DNA from: Patagioenas fasciata | Lineage: Eukaryota > Chordata > Aves > Columbiformes > Columbidae | Assembly (NCBI RefSeq): GCF_037038585.1 | Contig: NC_092521.1 | Coordinates: 106,470,398 to 106,534,397, forward strand | Direction of reading: 5' to 3' | Length of the DNA: 64,000 nucleotides | Position numbers and translations under genes: made by a program | Part shown: positions 10,600 through 22,133 of the stretch, piece by piece | Position numbering within the stretch: the first letter of the stretch is position 1 | Layout: each line of letters opens with the position of its first letter | Notes under the pieces: model-generated | Told to the model about the DNA's origin: nothing | Databases searched by the model: none | The model's input: the letters and a program-made list of their open reading frames with translations, nothing else

Positions 10600-13150
10600 G
10601 GTCTTTTTAAATAACACAGGATGAACTGTTGTTTTCAGCTTTTGGGGGCAGGAGGAAATTACCTATGAGGTCATTTCACTGAATGAACTGCCCATAATAC
10701 TGCAGTTCTGGCTACTGGAAAGACAGTATATTGTACCTCTCCAGAATTTTCTGGCATGCTTTGGGGCCTGGGGTGGTAGTTTTAAGAATCATTGAAATCT
10801 TCTCTTTTCACCCCCTGATTATAACCATATAAAGGGGTGAGCTTTGCTAATGCATATTCTCATTGTAGTGGGACCTAGACTCTGCCGATCTTTGATGTGG
10901 TGTCAGTCTTTTTTCCTTTTTATTTTGATCATAAAAAGATCAAAAGGCTTTTAATCTGTTGAAGCCAGCTGTGACCTTGGGATAATGAAATCTTGAACTC
11001 AGAGAGAAAAGAACATATAGTTTACAACTAATTCTTTCTGCTATGCAGTGTGTCCTGGCAGGCACATCTATGCTTTCAGGGTTGTCTTCAGTCAGTTCAG
11101 TATCTTTCGGTTGCAGCAAGCACTTAACAATTTATTCTGGTTCTTGTAAACATTTTTGGCATCTGAGAACCAAGTTGTGTTTCTTGGTCCTCTCAACAGT
11201 TTCTGAGTTGCTGCAGGAGATGCAGGCTCTCAGCTCTTGTTGATCTTGTGTTTCCTATAGGTTCTGGTCTGCAGTATGTTGAGTTGCTCAATAAAGCAAG
11301 CAATGTCATCCTCTTCTTGCAGTTTTTTTGCTGGTTTTGGTGTTGCCTGTTGTATTGATACCTGTAGCACACTTTAAAGTTAATTTAGACACAAGCTTTA
11401 GGTTATTCTGCCTTGCCAGTTTGTATTTACATCTACTTCAGATTAATGTCTTCAAACCTACTGGCTGGTTTTGATGTGAATGGAATTTTGTAAGAACCTC
11501 CCTTATGATTCCTATTCTAGACTCGCTGATAAAGATATTTAAAAAGTAAAATCAATTCACTAATGTTTCTAAATATTTACTGGACATGTAATATTCTGGG
11601 TTGGAATAGCTGGTACTGACACTTCAAAATTTATAGCAAGATAATGTATTTTATAAAATCGTATATTTTGTGTATTTACAGAATTTACACAAAATATTGT
11701 ATAAATATTTTGTTTCTGATCAAATTGCTTTACACTCTATTGTGTATCTACAGAAGCAAGTTCTTGGTTCACACATCCATTCTTCACTTCTGCCACCAGT
11801 TAGTCTGTCTTTGCAGTATATGTGGCTGGCATGTTTTTAATGCTCATTGTGTGACTTAAGGGGCAACACATCTGCTGAACTTTCAGTTCTTCTAATTTCC
11901 TCACTGAATTGCAATACTTTGTGTCTGACTCCTTTCAACTGTATTTGGATTTCAAAAGGCTAAGGACTAAGATGGTAGAGATAGGCAAACAGCCTACATC
12001 TTGTTTCCACCCTAAGTATTCCAGAAAGGGAATGCTCACCATCCCGAAGGAAGTGCTCTGTTGACATCCATCTGGTAGAACAACGACTGTTCTACAGGTA
12101 TTTGTGACACATTTCTGTTAAAAATGAATTAATCTAAAAAGGCGGGGAAAACCCACACATAGTAGTGTAGAAAAGTCTAGGTCATTTAATGCCATCTCAG
12201 TGTGCCCCACTGAGAAGTTGACTTGATGTCAGGCAACAGCTTTAAGCATTGGAGTACCATGGGCTCCATGACATCTCTCAGACCAATTCAACAACTGCAG
12301 CCACCAGAAATCGGAACTTACAATGTGAATATATTACACCTTCATCTTTTGTATACGAGATTTGACAGTGAACTATCATCTTGTTAGGATGACTCATATC
12401 AGGGAGAAAATCAACTCTGAAAAATACAGTGTATATCAGAGTTTATTGGTTTAAGATTTGAATTGGGACTGACTCTGTCAAACCCTGGTGCACTGGAGTG
12501 GTTTCTCTGGGAATATCTTTGTCTTATTTCTGCAAAGTGCACAGGCCCTGGGAACAACACAGCCAGAGAATAACCTCTCCAGAAACTACTGCTCCTCCTG
12601 CCAGTATATAGACCCAAGGTTAATTCTTTTGTTCTTTAATTGTCTTAATAACGACTGTCTGAAAATACAGCATCAAGGGACTGCAAGCAGCATCCCAAGG
12701 GTATTTCAAAATCAAATGAAAGAAAGGCAGTTTCACTGACAGGTTAGGGAACTTGCAATGTGACAAAAGCACACCAGGAAATCCTGAGGAACCTAGGACA
12801 GCACTAGAAAACTGCCTCTGCACAGGCTGCGTTTTTCAAGGACTGCAAGGAAACAAGAACACCAGAGGCAAAGGACCAAGTCTCCTGTAGGAAACAGGCA
12901 TGCTACACATGGACAGAGAGAGGTAAAGCAAGGTTTTCCCTCACTTTGTACTTCCTTGAACTATTCCAGTCTCTGCATAAACCCCCTCATGCTATGCACA
13001 AAGTTGAAATAGCCTTGGGTAAAAGGACCTTGTCTGCACGAGATGCCCTGTCTGAACAGAGAGCTTCTTCCTTACAACACTTTCGATTGCCCAGCCCTTC
13101 CTGGGTGGCCTGGCTAGCGACGGGGAAGAGGATAGGCCTGTTAGAGATCT
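10600..13150. other. Intergenic region between ICE1-like gene and HUS1
   Basis: This is AT-rich sequence with no exon-like open frame that has matching splice sites, and no clear LINE or LTR. The only longer open frame in this part (12946-13353) runs into the HUS1 CpG-rich region and has no recognisable protein content. Regulatory elements may be present, but none can be named. Confidence 0.6.
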
Positions 13151-13179
13151 CTGTTCTTACACGACCGTTGCTTTCCTCT

Positions 13180-13870
13180 TTCGCATCGCTTCGCATTGGG
13201 CACAGAACTCAGCCTCGGGGCGGAGTGTGGGCCGGGCGTTGCCGGCCGCTGATGGCTGCTGCTGAAACGGGCCACTTGAACGTGAAGAAGACAATTCCCC
13301 GAGACGTCAGGGCAGTGCCCGTGCAGATGTTTGCATTTATACGTATGTCCTAAGGGTGCCAAGAGGTTTTGCTCTGAGGCGAGCACTTCGACCGTCTCTC
13401 CGGGGACCGCCAGTCCTACAACAACAAATCAGCCCGTCCGCGCCGCCGCTAGGCCGCAAGAGCCGTCTGCACCGCGGCTCCCCGCCCCTGCCGCGCTCCC
13501 CGCCCCGCACAGCAGAGGGCGGCTGCGATGGCTCCTCCCTGCGCGGAGCCCTGATTGACTCCTGCCCGGGCCTGCCCTCAGCCCTGCCCTCAGCCCTGCC
13601 AGTGGCGGCGGGCTGTGCTGCGGAGGAGGCCGGGCGCCGTCATGCGATTTCGGGCTAAGATCGTTGATCTCGCCTGCCTCAACCACTTCAGCCGTGAGTT
13701 TGCCAGGGCGGGAGAGGCCTAGCCGGAGGACGGCTGTTCCTGGGCGAGCGGCCGGGGCCCTCTTTCCCGGGGGCGAAGAGAAAGGGCCTCACGGCGCCGG
13801 CGGCCCGGGACCGTGGCGGGCGCTGTGAGGCCCAGGGCTCGGGCCTAGAGGTCTTTCCCGGGGTAGGCAG
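13180..13870 (+). promoter_or_regulatory. CpG-rich HUS1 promoter region
   Basis: Base composition changes sharply here from AT-rich flanks to strongly GC- and CpG-rich sequence (for example GGGGCGGAG near 13216 and CCGCCCCTGCCGCGCTCCCC near 13483). The tract spans the HUS1 start codon at 13642 and the first donor, as expected for a CpG-island promoter of a broadly expressed gene. No convincing TATA box lies just upstream. A GC box (GGGGCGG) and a tandem copy of CAGCCCTGCC near 13578-13600 are visible. The transcription start is not determined. Confidence 0.7.
13642..13693 (+). CDS. HUS1: HUS1 coding exon 1
   Basis: It starts at ATG in GCCGTCATGC and encodes residues 1-17 plus one base. The donor is GTGAGT from 13694. 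The split codon C+GT gives Arg18. Confidence 0.94.
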
Positions 13871-16800
13871 CTTGAGGCGCTTTTCTTCGTCCCGAGGTAT
13901 TCGGGAGTTTCCACAGCACCGCGAGCTGCGTTTTTGGAGACAACGTTACTCTCCTGTCCCCTGGGATGAAATGTGTGAAGCAGCTCCTGCTCTAACGTCT
14001 TCTTCCTCCCTCAGGTGTAATCAACACAATCGCCAAGTTAGCCAAGACCTGCACCCTGCGCCTTACTGTCAGCAAGCTTTATTTCATCCTCTCCGATAAA
14101 GTAGCAAATGGAGGTGTCAGTATGTGGTGTGAGCTGTGCCAGGTAAGCCTGGGGAGTTTCAATAACCACGTCGTTGAAACCAGAGAATGCAGTTGGGTCT
14201 GGCGTTTGAGGCATTTCTGGTACACGGAGCATTCACCTGACATGTGCCAGGTCTCTCACGGCCTGTCTGGCCACTGAAGGCACTCTGTTTTGCAGGACTG
14301 TCTTTTAGTTGCACAGGCCTGGTGTTTCTGGCTAGACATCCCCTTTACTTTGGTTGTCACTTCAGTGTAAAGCTTCAGTGTGTGGTCCCCCGACAAGGGC
14401 CTGCCCAAAACTGGAAACAGGAAAGCATAACTCACCTGTCATACCCCTTGTTTTGGGGACTGATAGGTGTTAGGGGAGGATCTGAAATTAATAGGTTTAG
14501 CCTGAAGCAGTGGACTTTCATGCTTATGCCCCCTGTCTTGATTCCTGCAGGTGATGCCAGGCAGAGAAAAGCTTCCTGTTGCACGCATGCAGTTCTAAGC
14601 TTTAGTCTGATAGGTGAAACTTGCCCCTCTGTCTTTCTTTTGTTTCATTTGCTTTATTTTATTTCCCAACTTTCAAAAATTGTAGGGGAATTTCTTCGAT
14701 GAATTTCAGATGGAAGGAGTAGCTGCAGAGCACAATGAAATCTATTTAGAGTTGGTGCCAGACAACCTGTCGAGAGCATTAAGAACTGCCCAGAGTGCTA
14801 AGGCAGTGAAGATCAAGTTGACTAACAAACACTGTCCCTGTCTCAGAGTTGCTGTGGAGCTAGTAAGTGCAACCATGCTTTTCTCTTAATTATTAAGAAA
14901 ACACTCTTAAAAATGAAAGGCTTTGCTTAAGATCAAATAGAAGCTTTAGTAGTCTTTGGTGTAATTCTAGAAAACTAAATAAAGAAAAATCATGCCATTT
15001 TCCTTTTCACTGGCCTTTTCTGTCATGGTTCCTAGCACACAGAACAAGCTTTGTATTTTCCAAAGGCAATGAAGAGGTGGAAGAAGAATGTAAGCTACAT
15101 TATTGAAACACCTTTTTCTAATGTTTACTTCTCTCTCTTCCCTCATTCTCTACATCTTCTGTGGATTATTGCCCTCTCATTGAAGCTGTTAGGTGTAGGA
15201 AGTTTCAGTGTAGTGTTTGACTCTTTGTTTTGCTTTTGATTGCCCTGCCATTCCATTTGAAACTATTGTCTTCTGAATTTTTGTTGTTGTTAACACCCCT
15301 TCACTGATTCACTTCTTCAGCAATAAAGAATAGCTTATAGGTACTAATGACTGATACCTCACAAGCTCTTTATTATTCAAAAGGGAATGGACTGATAGGA
15401 ACCTATGGAAAACTAGAACTGAGTGTTTGAGACACTCAGTATTTTCCAGAGTGGGTTTGAAAAATTAGAATTCAGAGTTTGAGTCCTGTTTTTAACCACA
15501 AGAGCATCCTCTCTCTCCCTCAAGCCATCCTTATCAAGCAGCAGTAGGATTGTGACACATGACATTCCTGTGGGGATTATTCCCAGAAGATTATGGAATG
15601 ACTTCAGAGAGCCCAGTGTGCCAGACTTTGATGTAAGCCTCTGTTTTTATTTTCCCTACAGAATAAGGGGGGGGTTGCAAGTGGAATGCTGTTGTTGCAA
15701 AGGATACTACCGGTGGGTTTTAGAGAGGAGGTGAAAGGAAAGAGGGGAGTCTGGAGACTAGAGTTTTGGAGAGGAATGGGATATAGTCTCTATCTTGACA
15801 AGAGGGTCCGGAACCTGTAAAAGGTGAGCAGGTGTTTACCAGTTGTTGCTGTGATATTCAGGGTGGAGGAAGGGAAGAGCAAAGGACTAGTATGTCTTTA
15901 TGCAGGAACACCTCCAACTCACACAAGTTTAGACTGTTTCAGCTGTTTAGGTACCAGGTGGCCCAAATAATCTGTTCTTTCTGAAATTCATAGCCCACCT
16001 GACAGATTTATGTATATATATACATATATACATGTTTCTTTCTGATTTTTATATATGCTCTCTGTATACTTTTTGACTTTTAGCAGAGTTTCAAGGAAAG
16101 GTCTTTGTGCAAATGTACTCACATTTGAGGTTATAGATGTCTGTTATTTCTATAGCTAAGAGTATTTAAATTCTGAAGACAAATGACACAGTAGAAACTT
16201 GATGTATTTTGTTCTGTTATTTCAGATTTACACTGATGCAATTCCAGAGATGATTATAGTACTACGGGAATCATGTTCTTTCCTTTTTGGAAATAGTAAC
16301 TAGTAACTGTTCAGTTACACAGCTGTGGGTTCATGTGAGAATCTGATCTGCAAAAACCTCTCTTTATTTTGAGCACAGACTTGGGATAGTGTGTCTGAAA
16401 CAGCTGCTAGAGTGATGGCCTGTTGATGTAATGGGAAAGAGTTCCTCTATCCCTGAGTCATTTGCCAACTTCAGTTAAATATTGTACTCCCTGCATTCAA
16501 TAGATAACTGAGTTCAAAATAAGAATTGAAGGGAGAAATAAATGCATCAGATTCCAGTCACACATGAAATATCTTTGCAAATGGAGTTCTTATGCCTTTC
16601 TAGGTCAGTATTTATCTACCAGTTCTGAAAACAATGAAGAGCATTGTGGAGAGAATGAAGAATCTCAGCAATTCCATTGTAAGTTAAGGCACTTCAAGCA
16701 TGTGTCTCACAGACCTTATTTTATCTTGGACATAGCATGTCTCCCTGCTGACCCAATTGGTACCCCTGTGTTATATCTTATTTTGGAATGGGTCAGTCAT

Positions 16801-19800
16801 TGAACTAAAGGCACCTGAAGACTGTGTAGGGGTGTCGAGGGTTTAGATTGCGGGGTGACAATAAAACCCTGGCAGATGTATTGTTAACCTCCTCTTCCCC
16901 CTTTTGCCCCTCTATCTCCCCCCTTCCCACTAAGGACAGGTGATCAGGAGGGAAAGAAGGACAGAGAGAAGAGAGTTAGAAAAATTAAAGATGTTTTACT
17001 GATGCTACTAATAAGAATAGAGAAAATAATACAAAATATACAAAACCAATCTTGAAAGTCTCAGCAACTGCAGAGCCGGCACTCAAAGTCCTGGATTAGA
17101 CTCTGCAGCCAACCGGAGCTGGATTCAGTCTCTCACTAGGCCTCAGTTCGCAGGGATGGCTAACAAGGTTCTCTCCTCATGTCAGCCATAAGGAAAAAGG
17201 AAAAAAGGGCCAAGATCCTCTTGATCTCCCACTTTTATATGAAGTATTCATGTGAATGGAATGTTATACAGTGTTGGTCAGTCTCTTGGTCACCAGTTTC
17301 TCGTTGCCCCTCTCACGAGATGTCCATCCGTGCTTATCAATAAGTTTGCATTCCATTGCTAGGTTTACCAAAACATGTATCTGGTTCTCCAGGAAAATGC
17401 AGCTAACATGAAGGCTTTAGCTGACAGGCAAAATTCACTAAAAGAGAAACTTGTTTTTTAACAAAACCAGGACAAAGGCCTGAAGAGAATGATGAGATTT
17501 ATTTTAGGATTTACACTGAAGAGCTCATTCTGGGCTTCCCAGAAAGTGGTGCTCTTTATACTGAATACTTGAAAGAACATGGCATTGTGTTGCTACAGGC
17601 CACTCTTTATAGCAGGTATGAAATTGCGGTCCTTCAGGAAGCTGGAGACTTTCCAGGTGATTTAATTAAAGTAGTGCCTGTTAAGTGAGTCTTGTGTTAG
17701 GCATTTGTGTGAATGAACTTTAGGTAAGCCCGAGTTAGGATTTAAAGGAAATCTTACTAGTAGCTGCTGGATGTCAGGTTGTACTTTAGACTGACATGGT
17801 GAGTATCCAGTCCACTCTGGGTTCCTGGATTGCTGGTGGACCTATCATTGAAAGAAGCCTTCTGCAGTTGGCCAGAAAAGGGGTTGGTTTGTTTTTTTTT
17901 TTTTTTTTTTTAAGGTTTTCGTTCCATACCCACCTTCCTAAGTTCCTTACCTCCTGCTCCAAAGCAGGAAAACAAATCTCTGTGAAACAGCTTTGATAGC
18001 TCTAAGAGAGGAGGCAGACTACATGCATCCTCTAAAAGATTTCCTGCTATTAAAGAACAAAAACATCAAGTGTCACAACTAAATATTTGTGCTAGATGCA
18101 TCCTGGTAGTAACACTGGTCAAGATCAGTGCTACAAAAAGGGCTTCAAAGTTCTTTCAAACAGTACTTGGCCATTGTTTGTGAGCATTCATCTGTGGACA
18201 TCTCACATTCTATAGGATATTCTGATTGTGATATGAACCTCATTTAAAATTATTGAGACTTCTAATTACAGAAATGTGCTTAGATGTGCTTTAGGAATCC
18301 TTTGATCTGCTTGGGGTTTGTGTTATATTGTATATAGTCTCATGGTTAGACACTGTGTCAGGATGGACTTAGAAAGCTTTCAGCACTTTCCCACCATTTC
18401 TAGCAGTTCAAAGTCCTCCTTGGAGTTACTGTTCTGATGCAACTGTTATTTGTTTTTGAGTCTTGGAAGGCAACACGGCAACTGCAGGTCAGCTCTTTGT
18501 GCATCCTGTTTTCTGTTTGTGTCAATGTGGACTGTGTAGGTGCCTTTGTGTTTGTTGAAAAGCTGGATGGAATTGCAGGAAATCCTGCATTTCTTCTGCT
18601 TCAGTCTCTTATTTCTAAAGCCCTTTCTGCAGCACATGGACTTCCCAAAGCCAGTACTTGTTCTAGAAGTACTGGAGAGCAATTGAATTTCTTTCTTTTC
18701 CTTATATCAGGGAGGTTGGTCTAGGATAATTCACACAGGAATAATGAGAAATGCATTTTGTAGCTGAACATTCAAATGTTCAAACCATGTTCAAAAAGTA
18801 CAGTTGAGCTGTGAAGACAGTGAAGTGCTTCTGGAAGCTTGTATTCTGACAGTGCTGCACTTTATTCTTCTGTATTCTGCAGTGCAAAAGTGGTTTGCCT
18901 AAAATTGAGATTGATTGTATTGCAGGTGATTGAAGCAAACTTGAGTGGGGAAATGAACTTGAAAATAGAAACTGACTTAGTATCTATAACAACACATTTT
19001 AAAGACTTGGGAAATCCTGCTTGGGGTAAGCTTCCCTGAGTTGCTTCTTGTGTCTATCTGATCTCAAGTATACTTAAGTGTGATGCTGATAACAGTACTT
19101 ACCTTCTGTTAGTCCTTACAAAATAGCATCATGTACTTTGAAGTTTTCAAATGGAAAAGTGGCCAATGCCTGTTTTATGTTTGCAGGAGGAATCTCTTCC
19201 AGTATCCTTGACAAGTTCATAGGAAGACTGGGCTTTCTGTTCTTGCACTGCTTTTTCTGAAAAACAACCCATCTGAATATCAGCTGTTCAGGGATTATCA
19301 GCTGTGTCCTTATAGGTGTTGAAACTCCTGATATTTTGTCTGTTGTGTTCTCATGCTCTTAGCATCAGAGGATGGATGTCAAAGTTCTGCTCAAAACAGA
19401 GATCTGGAAAGCATGGCTGAGGCACGCATAGACATCAAGAAACTGCAGCAGTTGCTTGCTGGACAGCAGGTCAATCCCACAAAAGCATTGTGCAGTAAGT
19501 TTATCAGCTCTCTTTACAAACTCCAGTTAAGGAGGGATGTTTGCTGTACCTGTAGTGTCAGAAGAAGAGCATATCTATCTTCTGCTTTGTCTATTTGAAA
19601 CTTGCCTATTTTTACTGTACCTGAGGACTTTTAATATTTCTATTTTTAGGAAGTAAGCTTCAGGCCTTAGGTGTTTGGGGTATTAAAAAAAAAAAAAGAT
19701 TAAAAAAGTATTAAGCCAGGCCCTTTATGAGTATAAAGTTGAATACTCAGACAGACTAATCATGCACCAAAATGCTTTTTGTGCAGCTGGTGTTTCTAAC

Positions 19801-20247
19801 CATAGAAACGATATGTTGTTTCTAGCAGAAGCCTATGCAGCCATTTATATCCTATTTTCATAACTGTATGCTTTTCCCAAGAACATATGTGTGTTATAGT
19901 TTAGTGCAGATGCTAAAAATTTCCCAAGGAAGATTTAAATAATGGATATAGCGTTATAGACCTATAAATTTTGTATTTCCTTTTTGGTATCGGCTTTCAT
20001 AGACTTTTTAGTGATGCTTCAAAGACCCTCAAGAACTTAAATATTACCAGATGATATGTCTAGTCTTCCTGTCAGAAGTGGTAGAAGCATTGTATTCTTA
20101 TAGTGGCATTTTGTAGATGTAATTTTGAACTTTTTTTTTGGTTGGTTTGTTTTTCTCTTTACAGATATTGTAAGTAAAAGAATTGTCCACTTCATCTTGC
20201 TCCATGAGGATGTTTCACTTCAGTATTATATTCCAGCACTTGCCTGA
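13642..20247 (+). CDS. HUS1: HUS1 checkpoint clamp component, complete
   Basis: Eight coding exons (13642-13693, 14015-14142, 14686-14862, 15525-15632, 16604-16678, 18926-19025, 19363-19494, 20165-20247) join in phase into 284 residues, against about 280 in human. The product begins [16 protein letters not shown] and ends [14 protein letters not shown]. Blocks such as [47 protein letters not shown] and [13 protein letters not shown] match human HUS1 as I know it. HUS1 has a PCNA-like fold and forms the ring-shaped 9-1-1 clamp with RAD9 and RAD1. The clamp is loaded at damaged DNA by RAD17-RFC and activates ATR-CHK1 signalling in the nucleus. The start is the ATG of the conserved N-terminus, within the CpG-rich region. 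All introns have GT-AG borders and no stop or frameshift is present, so the gene looks functional. It lies about 3 kb downstream of the ICE1-like gene on the same strand. Confidence 0.96.
14015..14142 (+). CDS. HUS1: HUS1 coding exon 2
   Basis: The acceptor is CTTCCTCCCTCAG. The exon encodes [17 protein letters not shown] to [13 protein letters not shown] (residues 18-60). The donor GTAAGC is in phase 0. Confidence 0.95.
14686..14862 (+). CDS. HUS1: HUS1 coding exon 3
   Basis: The acceptor AAATTGTAG ends at 14685. The 59 codons run from [18 protein letters not shown] to [16 protein letters not shown], followed by donor GTAAGT. Confidence 0.95.
15408..15448. repeat. Imperfect hairpin in HUS1 intron 3
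   Basis: A 9-bp perfect inverted repeat, ACTGAGTGT and ACACTCAGT with a 5-base loop, is extended by GGAAAA/TTTTCC after a small bulge. It lies about 75 bases upstream of exon 4. Its function is unknown and it may be chance. Confidence 0.5.
15525..15632 (+). CDS. HUS1: HUS1 coding exon 4
   Basis: The acceptor CTCTCCCTCAAG ends at 15524. The 36 codons read [18 protein letters not shown], then EPSVPDFD, with donor GTAAGC in phase 0. Confidence 0.94.
16604..16678 (+). CDS. HUS1: HUS1 coding exon 5
   Basis: This short 25-codon exon encodes [20 protein letters not shown] then LSNSI. The acceptor is TGCCTTTCTAG and the donor GTAAGT. Confidence 0.93.
16833..17474 (-). mobile_element. Antisense solo LTR in HUS1 intron 5
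   Basis: Read on the minus strand this 642-bp unit begins TGTCCTGGTTTTGTTAAAAA and ends AAACCCTCGACA, the TG...CA borders of a retroviral LTR. It has a TATATAAAAG-type promoter box near 17235 and a CTGCCAGGGTTTTATTGTCA motif close to its 3' end, as in common avian ERV LTRs. No internal viral region is adjacent, so it is a solo LTR. The flanking pentamers do not match exactly, which suggests an old insertion. It lies antisense in the host intron. Confidence 0.85.
17892..17911 (+). repeat. T20 homopolymer in HUS1 intron 5
   Basis: Twenty consecutive T residues, prone to length variation and sequencing error. Confidence 0.85.
18926..19025 (+). CDS. HUS1: HUS1 coding exon 6
   Basis: The acceptor GTATTGCAG ends at 18925. 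The exon encodes [18 protein letters not shown] to FKDLGNPAW plus one base, with donor GTAAGC at 19026. The long upstream intron (2.2 kb) contains a solo LTR and a T20 run. Confidence 0.95.
19363..19494 (+). CDS. HUS1: HUS1 coding exon 7
   Basis: The acceptor is CATGCTCTTAG. The exon encodes [18 protein letters not shown], then [19 protein letters not shown] and NPTKALC. One base (A) is carried to exon 8; the donor is GTAAGT. Confidence 0.95.
20165..20247 (+). CDS. HUS1: HUS1 terminal coding exon 8
   Basis: The acceptor TCTCTTTACAG ends at 20164. The exon encodes [19 protein letters not shown] then QYYIPALA and TGA at 20245-20247. Confidence 0.95.
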
Positions 20248-22133
20248 ATGTTTTGGAATCTTGGTCATTTTCAAACCTGAGGCCTTTTCCACAAAGTCTG
20301 AAAACTTTCATGAATTGCTGGAGTACTCTCATGTGATATGCTGTTAGATGTAGATATCAGATGGACACTATTTCAACATTTAGGAAATTATGCGAAGTAT
20401 CTCCTCATGCAGAAACCCATTTTTGTGAAGAGTTATATGTTATGAAAAACACAGCTGTGGGGAGCTGGCATTTCTGAGCATTATGGAGAGCAAAACTGAA
20501 TTTTATATTTTTGGGATGCTCTGAGCTGTGGGGAAGTTAACATAATATTTTTTTCTTGTTCGCAAACATAAAGGTACAATTGACCTCTGGAGCTGCTGGT
20601 GGGTGTGTTCAGTGTTGTACAATGCAGCTCCAAGTTAAGGGATCTCCAAGCAAGCTATCACACCTCTGTTGAACAGGAGAGCCCTCTGGAGGGTTGACAG
20701 ATGATTGGTGTTTGCCAGCACAGCCCTCCTGAAGTGGTACTGGGTTGACTTCTGCGATGTATATGGACTTGATGCTGCAGCATGTTGTGCAGCGGAAATG
20801 TGTCTGAGGCAGAGGAGTTTCCTGTGGCTGCCGGCATGTAGCAGGATGTAACAGATGCTGACAGCAGCGTATGTGTGTACCTGGCTGGATCTTTTGATCT
20901 GACTTGTTCTAACATACCTATGTAGTTAGTGCTTGAACTGATATGTTTAGCTCTTGGCTTGAGAGGATGAGATAAACAGTCTGAATTCCCATGTTAATGT
21001 GGGCAGTGAAGGTCTCTGTGTACAGAATATCATATGAGGACATGTGTGAAAACAATAATTGGTTTGAAATGAAGGGCAAGTTATCTGTGGATCACATTTT
21101 TCCCATTTCCAGATGGAAAGCATTGTACAATCTGTGTCGTCATGATGTCAGACACCGTGAGATTGCATCTAAGCTCTGCTGCTGAGCAGCCAAGAGGATG
21201 ACTAAGTCTTACCTTGACAGCAGTATTGCCCCTGCTTATCTCCTGAGGTCTCTTCCTCTTCATTTCATGTGTGATTGTATTTGTTATCCAGCCATGTTGC
21301 ATGTGGCTTTTGGTGTTCCACAGGTGTTGAATATCTTGTGAAACTTATTGTTCTAGAAACAGAGAGTCTTTGCTGCCAAAGGGAACTGTGAGTTTCTGCT
21401 AGATGGTAATACTCGTCATGGTCAGAAGTGTTAGTGGTTGTTTTTTATGTTTTGTTTGTTTTTTTTTTTTTTCCAAGCGGCTTATTGAGGTTAAGGGAAC
21501 AATTAATTTTTCTGTTCTTGCAGATGTGAATGGTCAAGAGAAGGCTGAAAGAGAGGCAGTAGCCAGGGAATGTTATGCTTCTTTGCGTTCTTTCACCATT
21601 TTTATCAGACTAACCAGAAAGCATATTCCAAATCCTGTTACTTTTCATGGCTAGCTGCAATTACCCCAAAATCTGTGTAAGATGAAAATAGCTTTGAAAT
21701 TTTTGGATTTTCTCATTTGAAAAATGCATTCTGTCTAACCTGATGGAAATGGATTTTCTGATATAGCCGAAGAACTACTAATAATGGCCTCGCAGCTATG
21801 TGGGCTCTATGATTGCTATTTTTAAAAAGAAATCAGAAATTATAGTTGCAAGAAAATGTGTTTTGTTTTGATTTTTTTATATAAAAATTGAAAGTGAGAG
21901 TAATGCTGATACAGGTCAGGAGTATGCAGTGAGATGTCCATTTCATATTCTGGAGGCAGGGAGGCTAGATGGACCAACAGAGGATAAGTCTCCAGCCTCA
22001 GTGCTTTCTTACCCTTCCCACCTAAATCCAGCACAAAGATACAGCTTAGCCATGACAGTCAGTTGACACATATGTGCTGATCAGAGGGAAAATAATACTC
22101 AGTTTTAAACCTGCTGTCTTCTGTGAATCCAGC
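20248..22133 (+). other. HUS1 3' flank
   Basis: This contains the HUS1 3' untranslated region and downstream sequence. Reading it through, I see no canonical AATAAA; a variant CATAAA near 20568 is the nearest possible signal, so the 3' end is uncertain. No coding exon with supporting splice sites was found in the rest. Confidence 0.5.

Noticed and set aside
12946-13353. 135-codon open frame upstream of HUS1
   Set aside because: No recognisable protein and no splice partners. It overlaps the start of the CpG-rich promoter, where stops are rare by composition.
14244-14702. 152-codon open frame in HUS1 intron 2
   Set aside because: It covers the intron and crosses into exon 3 in the wrong frame. 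The spliced HUS1 model explains the region.
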